From contig NC_088911.1 in assembly GCF_963576675.1 (NCBI RefSeq), forward strand, positions 30,116,501-30,180,500: a stretch of 64,000 nucleotides of DNA, written 5' to 3'. The position numbers and the translations under genes are program-made. Positions 1-9,991 of this stretch are shown here, piece after piece (the stretch's first letter is position 1; each line of letters opens with the position of its first letter). The notes under the pieces were generated by a model, which worked only from the letters and a program-made list of their open reading frames with translations, made no database searches and was not told the DNA's origin. Origin of the DNA: Euphorbia lathyris (lineage: Eukaryota > Streptophyta > Magnoliopsida > Malpighiales > Euphorbiaceae).

Positions 1-199
1 ATGGACAATTGAAGTTTAAAAGAAAGTAGAATGCGATTTGGATATTTTTCCAAATATTTAAAAACCTTTCTCCTTTTCTTTCTCCGCTTCTTTTCGCAAA
101 ATTAAAGAAAGAAGAAAAGGAGAAGGTGAGTGAGGCGGTGAAAGCTTAAAAGCCTTCTAATCTTTTTTCCAAAGAACAATTTCGCCTTTTCAATTTGTT

Positions 200-405
200 T
201 AATTTTTTGAAATTTGAAGGCCCAAAACGATATCGTTTTGAGCCTTTAGGTTTCAAACAAATTAAACAGATGGAAAGGACGAAATTGCCATTCCCATCTG
301 TTTCGCTGAAGAAGATGTAATCTTCTTCGGCTGTCGTCATGGCTGGAGGAGCTCCAGCCATGGCGGCCCCTGATGAAGTCGGGGTGGAAAACCCCACTCA
401 TAGGC
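200..405. repeat. Fragment of a hAT-family repeat related to 15234-16364
   Basis: The stretch holds a near-palindrome, an ATGGCTGGAG arm facing a CTCCAGCCAT arm at about 340-362. It is followed by a GCGGCCC block and a 'GTGGAAAACC' block. The same order appears near 16239-16300 inside the hAT element at 15234-16364. An AAAACGATATCGTTTT palindrome at about 225-240 parallels the AAAACGGCGTCGTTTT palindromes of that element. No terminal repeats are visible here, so this is a relic or internal fragment. No supportable gene lies in 1-2013. The ORF-like stretch on the minus strand at 146-397 is a by-product of this repeat. Confidence 0.55.
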
Positions 406-2013
406 GCCCAATCATGTTGACACGTGCATTACCAAAAGATGATTGGTGGTAACTTGAAACTGAACGAAAGGCATAGCAAGCAGGCCTTGTGTCCAATAAG
501 CGACAAGCTGTGACATTATCCTTATCTTAGAAATCCCACTTTCATAATTTCTTTCGGAGAAGATCCGAGAAATTTCAGAACTTGTGCCCGCCCTACTGTG
601 AAACCCAGCAACTCACTTTTACCAAAAGAAAGATTGAAACAAACTTTCTCACTACGCTTTGACATTAAAAAAACTCAAGAATTCGAGCATATTGAAATAA
701 AAAATCATAGAAAAACATAGTAAAAAAAATCAGAACAATTAATCGAATAAAAAAGAAACAAAAAAACTTGATAAGCACTAAAAAAAACTCTAAAAGTTTT
801 TAATAGCAAATGACAAAAATATAGGAAAAAATATAAAGAACACGTGAAATGAACAAAATGTATGATTAAAAAAACTAGTAAAAAAACAAAACAAAACATG
901 CAACAATAACGGAATTATGTAGCAGAATGTCTCTTACATAAATTCCCCAAAGTTAAAAGATTGAAAACTTAATTCATAATAATTGAAAATATGAGAACCT
1001 AAAAATGTTTTTTCCTTAGTTATTTGATTTATGAGTAAATTTGTAGTAGTGCACTGTGTAGTGGTGCTATTTTTTTCTTGAAACTGATTGTACTAAATAA
1101 TCCACTTATATTAATATTACCTCATCCATCACTATCAACCAATTTGTAATTTTTAATCCTCTCTGGCCTGGCCAACCATTTATTTTTATTTAAATTAATC
1201 ATATCATAATACTTTCCATTCTAATAATAAATAATCACCGAAAGACTGGGACCAGTAAACAAATATATTGATTTAAACCTTCCAAAACCACAATACAAAT
1301 ACAAGGTGCTTAACAAACCATTTGTTCTGCAATTGAAATTAATAAAAAAAATGGGAAATTATTATGATGTAACTAATACTAATATTATGTTGGGGTTTTT
1401 TTTTTTTTTTTTGAAGAATTAATATGTTCGTATCGATTTTAATTAAACTAGAGTTTCCAATCTTTTAAAAAAAAAAAAAACACTAGAGTTTCCAATATTA
1501 CAAAGACTTGTAAATTAAATGATATTTCCATTTGAAGCGGTAACATTTATTTTAGGAAATAATTGATATTGATGAACGTGGTTATAGACTTCGACATAAT
1601 TCATAGGCCCACTAGCTTTTGATTCAGCCCAATTGATTGAATATGCATGGATTTCAAAGTGTTCAACTCTTTTTTTTATTTTTTTATTTTAAGAGAAATG
1701 ATTGTATTTTCATTACATGATAGAAGAGTATAACAAGTAAAGGCTAAAGCCAATACAAAATTCCGAAGGAATAAAAAAGACTACAAAGAGCAAATAAAAC
1801 CATAAAAGGTATAAAAAACATCAAACAACAATATAACATATATTTTCGTAAATCGAAATATGTAGAAAAGCATCTGCAATCTAAATTTCATCATTTAGGT
1901 CATTCCGAACATTCGGATCTGAGTCCTTTTTTTTATGCAACCACGCAGATTTAATAGAGAGCAGATACAATTCAAACGGATAAAGAAGATCCGATAAAAT
2001 ATATGATACAGAT
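406..2013. other. Anonymous AT-rich intergenic DNA
   Basis: I see only low-complexity A/T tracts, including poly-T near 1390-1410 and poly-A near 1467-1480, and no convincing coding or transposon signal. Confidence 0.6.
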
Positions 2014-2826
2014 CAGGGCCAGTCCTGATAATTTATGGGCCCTAGGCGGAATAATAAATAAAGGCCCCTTTAATACAAAAATATTTTACGTAAAAAAATT
2101 AAAATATATTTCAATACATGATAAATAAAATAATATTTTATTAGTAATTATACGGTATGTATTATTACATTCATTAAATACAATTATTTATCCAATATGA
2201 ATGTAATTCTTAAATTAACCCTCAATATATATTCAAAAAATCAATTGGACCTCTTTTGAGTTTAAAATATTAATTATTTAGACTCTTTGAAACCTAAATA
2301 ATTTATGGAGTTTATATAAATATCACAATTGGTTACAAAATTACAATTAAATCATTTCATCAAAATTACTTTTCAATATGCCATTGTTTTTGTATATAAG
2401 AACTAAAATATTGATTAAAAAAAACTAAAATATGATTTTATACTTTAATTTAAAAAATTTAAATCTCAATTCATAAATTCTAAATATATTCACTAATTTT
2501 AATATTTGTATAATTTTTTTTTTTTAAAAGCTTTTGATTTATCCAGCAAAGCTTTTTATTTTTGATAAATTTATCGGACAAATCTAATAGCTCTCATTGT
2601 GGGAATGTCTAAAAAATTATGCTCATATAAAAAACTGCTCATTTCGGAATCAAACCCATGAGCTTTGCTTAGAGAGTGGAAGCTTTACCACTAGAACACT
2701 CATTTACTTTGATGCAAATTGTTTTCTATGTTTTATAAATAATTAGATACCTAATAAAATATTTGGACCCCTACAGCCTTGGGCCTAGGCTGGCGCACTT
2801 CTGGCCTAGGCCCAAGGCCGGCCCTG
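2014..2826. mobile_element. Non-autonomous hAT-like element (about 0.8 kb)
   Basis: The left end reads CAGGGCCAGTCCTGA. The right end, read in reverse complement, starts CAGGGCCGGCCTTGG, so the ends form short imperfect terminal inverted repeats. The flanks are ATACAGAT (2006-2013) and ATAGAGAC (2827-2834), matching at 6 of 8 positions, as expected for an aged 8-bp hAT target duplication. The interior is AT-rich without a transposase ORF. GGGCCTAGG-type motifs lie just inside both ends. A tRNA-like promoter segment lies inside at 2643-2701. Confidence 0.7.
2643..2701 (-). other. tRNA-like segment with A-box and B-box motifs
   Basis: On the minus strand the segment carries TAGTGGTAAAGC, which resembles a pol III A box (TRGYNNAnnGG). 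About 30 bases further on comes GGGTTTGATTCC, which resembles a B box (GGTTCGANTCC). The spacing is tRNA-like. I could not fold a complete acceptor stem, so this is a tRNA-derived fragment or a coincidental pol III promoter, not a functional tRNA gene. It lies wholly within the hAT-like element. Confidence 0.4.
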
Positions 2827-2834
2827 ATAGAGAC

Positions 2835-3500
2835 AAAACAAAAATAATAATAACAAAAAATATAGAAATCTAATCTGGTAGGAGGAAAAAGGAAGACAAA
2901 CTTTCTTTATCCTCCTTGTAGTAAATCAACAAAACATGAGACTTTGACACAGAGAAAGAAAAGAGAAGAGAGGGAGATGAAAGTTTTTTTTTCTCTTTTG
3001 GAGTGGAAGAGGCGGAAGTTGTCAAGAAACTGAATTGTTAAACAATAGTTTTTTCACTCTCCAATCTCCACACATGCACTTGACACAAGTTTTTATTCAA
3101 ATTTCTTTTACAAATTTTTGAACTTTTCTGCAAAACACGATTATAATAAAAATTTATTCATTCCGTACGTTCCACGTCTTTTGAATTCGGGAACATCACA
3201 CCTTTTGGTTACAAATAACGGTTTCTCTGTTTATCGGTTTCATTAGAAGGCAAGTAAAAGATTTAGCTTATGTTTTTGCAAGAGCAGCTTTACAATATAC
3301 TAGCCAGTTCACTTTTGATACTATTCGGAGTTTTATTCCCTCATCTATACTTAATTTTTACCGTTCAACGGTTCCTTAATAAAGTTTCCTTTTAAAAACA
3401 TTATTCATATTTTACCAAACACGCATTATTCTCTCTTAAATATTATAATAATATAAAAAAATCTTAATACCTCTTTAAATCTAGGCTTATTTTTTAAATA
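2835..3500. other. Intergenic DNA without recognised features
   Basis: AT-rich sequence with purine-rich patches near 2940-3015. No gene, RNA or complete transposon could be supported. Confidence 0.6.
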
Positions 3501-3516
3501 TTATAAATTGGTCTAT

Positions 3517-4176
3517 TTTTTTTTTGAAACCAAAGGAATATTATTAAAAATCTTGACGAAGAGACATAGTTAAAAAGTCGGGAGGTCCAGACCACTCACC
3601 CCGACAATTAGGAAATTGAGAGTTCCTAGTTAAACAATGAGCCACACCATTGGCAGTGCGTTTGACAAACGCAATAGAGCAATTGATAAGCTCGTTTAAT
3701 AAAACAATACAATCCCTGACTATGGCGCTAAAAGGCGATGAAACCCCTAACGAGCTGGCCATTGATTGAACCACAACTAGACAATCCGACTCCACAACAA
3801 CTGATTGTCATCTTTTGCTTTTGATCCAACTTAACGCTTCCTGAATGGAGAGGGCTTCTACAAGAGGCGGATCATCACAAAACGGTACACCACCACTCTT
3901 TGCTGCCACGAACTCCCCATCCTCAGTCCGTACCACACAGCCAAAGCCTGCCATATTTGACGGAGGAAAAATTGATGCATCGACATTAAGCTTCAAGGAA
4001 CCTCTAGGAGGTCGGATCCAGTGGGTGCTCGGATGAATTTCCGAACCAACAGCAGCTCTAGCAGAGATCTGGGCGGCTTGCCAAGCTCCCAAATACGCAA
4101 ACGACGATTGCACCGTAAAATCAGCCGATAGATTCTTATGGTTCCAAATTACACTGTTGTGATTATTCCATATCCC
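3517..4176 (-). mobile_element. 5'-truncated LINE with RNase H remnant and perfect 16-bp TSD
   Basis: Minus-strand insertion flanked by an exact 16-bp duplication, TTATAAATTGGTCTAT, at 3501-3516 and 4177-4192. The poly(A) tail appears as a T run at 3517-3525. The body encodes the C-terminal RNase H-like (RVT_3) domain of a plant non-LTR retrotransposon. Visible are an LNVDAS start (first catalytic Asp), a VEALSIQEAL helix, an ESDCLVVV segment and a final KRTANGVAH motif. One in-frame TGA at 3808-3810 splits the domain and probably replaces a Trp codon (TGG). The 5' side is lost just before the RNase H domain. Its 3' end differs from the LINE copies at 6492 and 44970, so it belongs to another family. 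Confidence 0.9.
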
Positions 4177-4192
4177 TTATAAATTGGTCTAT

Positions 4193-5106
4193 AATCATTA
4201 GATTTAGGTTTATTAAATTTTAATCTCCACTTTAAAATTCTAATAAGCCTTAATCTAATAATAAATGACTAAATATCACATGATCATTAAGATTCATGCA
4301 ATTAAAACCGGGCTCACTAAAGCTATATAAAGCTTCGTAGTAAAAAAAAAAAATTGACCTAAATTTCATAGAGTTCAACCAAAATCTTTTAGAAGTTTTA
4401 CTAAAATTATAGAATCAATGCTTGTTGAGCGTACATATCTAATTTGAAATTTTTCATTTTGGATCTTTGTTTACTATTAAATCAAAAATCAATATTTTGT
4501 TTTAAGAGTGTTGAGAGTTAGGCTTTGAAATATTTCTTTTTATGTTTTTTCTATTTTTTCATTTTTTTAGTTTTTCACAATTTTTCTATTTCGAGTTTTT
4601 TTTCTCATTTTTTACGATTTTCACATTTTTTCGATGTTCGTAATTTTTCCTCAGGGACTAACTGAGATTGGAGTCCTAGATACATGTCGAAAATATAATT
4701 TCTCAGCCAACTTAATTCTGGTGGAAGGAAGAAATTGCAGTTGTGGAGGTTGGATTAGGGATGATAACGGATACGGATTTTACGGGTATGCAACACTATC
4801 CAATCTTAATAGGGTTACTCGAACCCTATGTAAATGGATATGAGATCCAAAAATTATCCGTGATGGATATGAGACGGGTGTTAAGATTATTCTATAGGAT
4901 ACTCGGTACCCGATACACACCATATATTTAGACACATAAATTTTATTCTCTTGAAGGTTGATCAACGTGGAAACCAAATGAATGCAAAAATGAAGATTAT
5001 GATTGTATCAAAATGATCTTTTATTTATTTAAAATTTGTAGGTTATTAAATTTATGTTATGTCAGATTTGTAATTTATTTATCGTATGTATAGATTCTTA
5101 ACGTAA
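4193..5106. other. AT-rich intergenic DNA with a MITE fragment at about 4757-4945
   Basis: Mostly low-complexity T-rich DNA. At about 4757-4945 the sequence starts TTAGGGATGATAACGG and contains a GAGACGGGTGTTAAG stretch. This resembles the small element at 38533-38782, which starts TAGGGATGGCAATGCG. It has no matching right end or TSD, so I read it as a truncated relative. Confidence 0.4.
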
Positions 5107-5452
5107 CAAGGCGTTTGATATTCTATTGGGATAAGGATAAGGATAAAGATTGAGATATGTATAAGAATAAATAGTTAGGATAAGGATAAAAATATGACAG
5201 TCGAGAATTATTATTCAATGTTTGGTATGTGGAATACGGATAGAGATAAAATAATATTAATTTGAGGGATAAGATGGACTTTTCCATCTTATTAAAATCG
5301 CAGGGTCTTATCCCACCTCATTATACCACCCCTTCTTGGGTCTGGGATTATGAGGGATAAGATTGTTTCACTCTTTTATCTCCCAAACAAATACGAGATA
5401 ACTTATCTCGTGTTTTTTTATACTTATCCTACCTCATATAACAAACACCATG
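5107..5452. mobile_element. PIF/Harbinger-type MITE (346 bp, TAA TSD)
   Basis: The left end is CAAGGCGTTTGATAT and the right end in reverse complement is CATGGTGTTTGTTAT. The element is flanked by TAA at 5104-5106 and 5453-5455. A 3-bp TAA target duplication with such ends fits Tourist-like (PIF/Harbinger) MITEs. The interior is built from GGATAAG-like repeats and has no coding potential. Confidence 0.7.
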
Positions 5453-5546
5453 TAAGTATGGTAGATATCTGTAATTTTTTTTTTAAAAAAAAAACTATTA
5501 GGATAATCATACGGGTTGAATATTTTTACTTTTTCTAAAGCAATAA

Positions 5547-6436
5547 GGGTACGTTTGGTAAGACGTAATGGACTTCGTAATGGAATGCCCATTACATCAA
5601 AAGCTCATTACTATGTTTGGATGCACTCTATAGTTTTATTGGAATGTAATGGGAATTCCATGACTTTAATTTTCTTCAATAAGTTTTGTAATGAGGATTA
5701 CTAAAAAAATCAATAGGAATTCCCATTACATTCCAATATATATTCCTAATTCCTTCAATCTAACATTTTCATTTCCTCCATTTTTTACATCACATTATTA
5801 TTAATTTTTTATTATTACTATTGTTATATATATTTATAAGAGTAAATAGAAATTTATGATTATACATAGCAAAACAAACATGATAATTAGGGGTGTGCAT
5901 CGGTTCGGTTTAAACCGCATACCGAACTGAGTGAATTCAGTTTTTCGGTTCGGTTTTTTTAACAATTCGGTTCGACATCGATTTTAATTTTAAGTTTATT
6001 TCGGTATTCGATTCGGTTCTTTTAGGTTTGACAGAAAATGTAAAAAAACGAACCGCACCGAATTACACATATTTTACATTTATATAGTGATTTTTATTTG
6101 TTATTTGTTATTTTTAACTTAATTCGGTTTGTTCGGTTTAAACCGAACCGAACCGCATATTTCGATTCGGTTTTAATTCGGTTTTACCTATTACTCGGTT
6201 CGGTGTCGGTATGAATTATTTTGATCATTTTGGTATTCAGTTTTTTCGGCTCGGTTCGGTTTTGCACCGATGCACACCCCTAATGATAATGTAATGGTAA
6301 TTACCTTACATCAATTATAAAATTTTACTAACCAAACATGGTAATGTAATGGTTATTCCATTCCATTACATTACAACATTGATTACATTACAATCTTGAT
6401 TACATTACATTGCATTACAGCGTACCAAACGCACCC
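5547..6436. mobile_element. PIF/Harbinger-type MITE split by a nested hAT MITE
   Basis: The left end is GGGTACGTTTGGTAAG and the right end in reverse complement is GGGTGCGTTTGGTACG. The flanks are TAA at 5544-5546 and 6437-6439. The body has many copies of a TAATG(T/G)AATGG-like motif in both orientations. A separate 395-bp element (5888-6282) sits inside it. Without that insertion and its duplication this MITE would be about 490 bp. Confidence 0.75.
5888..6282. mobile_element. hAT-type MITE (395 bp, perfect 8-bp TSD)
   Basis: The ends are perfect 16-bp inverted repeats, TAGGGGTGTGCATCGG. They are flanked by an exact 8-bp duplication, ATGATAAT, at 5880-5887 and 6283-6290. The interior is filled with (T)TCGGTT and AACCGAA units in both orientations, giving a strong foldback structure. 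There is no coding potential. It is inserted in the MITE at 5547-6436 and so is younger than it. Confidence 0.9.
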
Positions 6437-6491
6437 TAAAGGTTTGAAATCGACTGCGTTGCCATCTAGAGAAAGGCTGAAGACAATCTAT

Positions 6492-6928
6492 TTTTTTTTT
6501 TGGTAAGAAGGGAAGAAAAAAAAAAAACAAACAAAAACCTAACCCGGGATCAGTCTAGGAAGACTGACCCCAATCCTATCCTCAAGAAGAGAAGGTAACA
6601 GAAAAGAAGGAGGAACGGAAAGGGTAGAAACACCTAACATCCCCCCATGCCCAGCAGCTGCCAAGCGATCCGCCACGCGGTTTTGCTCCCTATAAATATG
6701 GGAGAAGGTAAGAGAATCGAAGGCAGGACGAAGCCTCAAGATGGCTTTAATGAGATTCTGACCCTTAAGACAAACAACCTGTCTATCCGAAATCCTGTTG
6801 ATAGCCTCCAAATTGTCAGACTTCACCGAAAGTCTTTTAACACCCATGCGAATGGCGAGTTTAATGCCAGACAAGATCCCCCAGAGCTCTGCAGTAAAGG
6901 AGGAGCCCGTACCTAAGTTATGGGTAAA
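6492..6928 (-). mobile_element. 5'-truncated LINE, same family as the 45-51 kb copy
   Basis: Minus-strand insertion flanked by an exact 16-bp duplication, GCTGAAGACAATCTAT, at 6476-6491 and 6929-6944. A T run (poly(A) tail) begins at 6492. The coding remnant (6539-6928) is the last part of ORF2: an RNase H domain with AELWGIL, KSDNLEAI and REQNRVADRLAAAGH motifs, ending SLPRLIPG. The C-terminus of the full LINE at 44970-51254 has the same motifs and ends SFPRLIPG. The retained frame is open, so this copy is truncated rather than strongly mutated. Confidence 0.92.
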
Positions 6929-7063
6929 GCTGAAGACAATCTATGAGAGCATGTGTTTCATTTTTTATTTTGTTTTCTGAAAAATGAATTAAAACGATGA
7001 CGTTTGGATGTGGTGAAACGATACCATTTCGTTTAAGAAAAAGAATTAAAATGTTATTGCTTT

Positions 7064-7226
7064 TGGTCCCAATCCCCTCCTCTCGATTTCACTAGTTCAG
7101 AAATTCCAAATCGGAGACCGTCGTTCATCGCTGCTCCCAAGACCCAGCCCCTACCGGTCCGTTGGTCACCTCTGCCGCTGCTCCTCACCGTCGACTGAGG
7201 GAAAGCGTCGATTCTGAATTCTGCAG
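7064..7226 (+). other. SWC4: Probable 5' UTR exon of SWC4
   Basis: A pyrimidine-rich, GC-richer stretch ends at CTGCAG|GTAATG, a good splice donor. The acceptor that precedes the coding start is TATTATAG at 8149-8156. The segment has no ATG, so no upstream ORF is expected. The transcription start was not determined and the left border is approximate. The intron to 8156 has no recognised gene. Confidence 0.5.
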
Positions 7227-8225
7227 GTAATGGTTACATCCATTCTATTATTTGATTGACTGATCTGATTCTGAAGATTACATTATCCTCAATTTTTCTG
7301 ATGGTTTTTTTAATAGAAGTTAGAGGGGGAGGGTTTGAATACTTTCGTTAAAATTTCGTGGAGTAATTTAATGCATTTGTTAGTTTTTGTTGTTCAATGT
7401 TATAAAACCCTAAACCAAAATCAACTTAAAGGCTATAATGCAATACAGACAAAAAAGAAACAGAGAAGGAACGAATTAGAAAACAGAAGCATGTACATTG
7501 TTTTGAATTTGCGAGATTCCATCATGCCTTTTTACATCTTCCACACCAGCTTTATCGGCTAGCAGGTGATCCTTAATAGAATTTCCTAACCAACTATCTT
7601 AACTCTCTTAACAATTTTCTTAACCATTTGCTTACAGCTGGCTTGGTTAATGAATTTATCATTTAACAATCAGCTCATATGCTCCAATAACAACTCTAAT
7701 CCAAAAGCATTAGAAAAAGACTATCAATTAAAGAAGTTTAGGATCATAAGCTGAAACCCCACATGGCTACCACATGAAGTACAATAATCCTCAAGACCAC
7801 CCTTTGACTTGCAATATTTCTCATAATTTGATAGTGAACTCTAAAACCAGCTCAACTCAATCAAAATCCTCATGATAATTTTCATTAATTGATTAAATTA
7901 ATGGATCAATTGCTCCTTTTATATTAATGCTAGCTAGAAGGAACGATTAGATGTGCCTTTCCATAGCTCGATACTTTATGTTAATGCTAATGGCTAAATG
8001 TAGTTGAGTCACGATATTATTATGGATATTAGTTAGTCAAGCAAGGCTAGCACAAGTGTTGACAATGCCTAATTCTTTTGGATATTAGTTGTATACTTTT
8101 GGATATAATTATTTTTCTTATTGATGTTGTGAAAATTTTGTTGTTAAATATTATAGCTCCAACTCATCCGGGGTCCTGGTTCCGCCACTAAGAATAATAA
8201 CCCTAACGTTTCGTTAGAACTAGGT

Positions 8226-9939
8226 ATGGATGCAAAGGACATTCTAGGATTACCTAAAACTCCATTGTCAATAACGCAAGAGAAGAAATCCCAGCCTAAG
8301 AAGGATTCCCAAAGAAAACCGGATGGCATTTCACGCGAGGTATGTAAACGTACATTATGTTCAGTGTGCTTGGAACTGATCAATCAAGTGAATTTCTCTA
8401 ATAGTGTTTGTTGATTCATAGGTGTATGCACTTACAGGCGGTTTGGCACCTCTTATGCCTTCGATTGATACTAGTCAATTGAAAAAACGCCCACCATCAG
8501 ACGAGAAGGTCCGTTATCATATTATCTTATATGATGTCGCAGCATTTGCTCATTGATTCTGTTAGAGTCACTTCCAATTGCTCAAGTTTGTAGGGTCATT
8601 TATGTAACAGTTGTGCGAAAATTTGAGGTTTGCTGAAGTTAAGGTTGAGTTGAGCTAATATCTTACTGGTTAGGTCATTTCCATTGTGGGTGTTACTTGT
8701 GGTGGAGTCTCTAGTTGATTTTAAATGCTAAAATGTTGGCTGGAGTCCTGAATAAATTCTTGAACTTAGCTGTTTGTTAATAACATAGGATTATTTGATG
8801 GAATCAATTTCGTCCTTAGTTATGCAATCCTTGTTCATTGAATGTGATGTGATGTTATGCTTCATTAATGTTGCTTTGTTACTTGGTTGTACTGTAAGCT
8901 GATTATATAATCCTGCATATCTCATGTTTAATTGTCCAAATTAATTCAAATGTATGAACTAAGATGTCCCTCTTATGAACTTGAAAATTTTCATCAGATC
9001 ACATGGCAGTGGCTTCCTTTTACAAATTCTGCTCGGAAAGATAATCTACAACTTTACCATTGGGTAGGTTTCTTAGCTACTGAAGTTGCCTTCTAGCTTA
9101 ATAGCTACTCTGCCATTTGCAGTATGTTAAAACTACATGTCTTCTATGATTTGCAGGTCAGAGTTGTAAATGGTGTTCCACCGACTGGTGACTATTCTTT
9201 TGCCAAGTATAACAAGGTATTCTCAAGTTTGTCATGTGTATCATGCGTAGTATCTATGTGACTTTTTTTATGTTTTTTTTTCTTTACTTTCATTATTATT
9301 GAGTGTAATTGGCTCTGCTACTTGTTAACATGGTTGCAGTCTGTTGATGTTGTCAAGTATACAGATGAAGAGTACGAGAAGTATTTGACTGATCCTGTAG
9401 GTATCAACTCATGGTTGCATCTTCATAACTCTTTGTTGATGCAATGTTTTAAGGTTTAGCCGTGTTAAGTGTGGCGGGGAATCGTTATTCTAGGAAAATT
9501 CCAAAGTCCTCTTGTTTACTCTAATGAACTAATTCTCGTAAATTTTTCCCTGGTAGACATGGACCAAGGAAGAAACAGATCAATTATTTGACTTCTGTCA
9601 AAGATTTGATCTTCGTTTTGCTATAATAGCTGACAGATTCTCATCATCACGAACTGTGGAGGAATTAAAGGATCGATACTATAGTGGTACTTCTTTTTTT
9701 CCATCTGTGCATTTAACTGTTTCTTGCTGACTGTTTGAATATCCTTTATGTTGTTCATTTTTCTAATTAAAAAGGGGCATTATTTGATAAATATTTGAGT
9801 AAATTATTGAAGTGTTATCTAGTATTTGTTGATAATGATGATTCTCTCTGACTAGTTTCTCGAGCTGTACTGGTTGCTAGAGCTCCATCTACTGGGGATG
9901 TTTCTGGACATTATCTTCTCAAGGTGGGAAGCTAGCCAT

Positions 9940-9991
<52 letters not shown>

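Noticed and set aside
705..899. 64-codon hydrophobic, Phe-rich minus-strand ORF
   Set aside because: It is a translation of A-rich low-complexity DNA, with no motif and no gene context.
2641..2705. Functional tRNA gene
   Set aside because: Only A- and B-box-like motifs are present; no complete acceptor stem or anticodon arm could be folded by eye.
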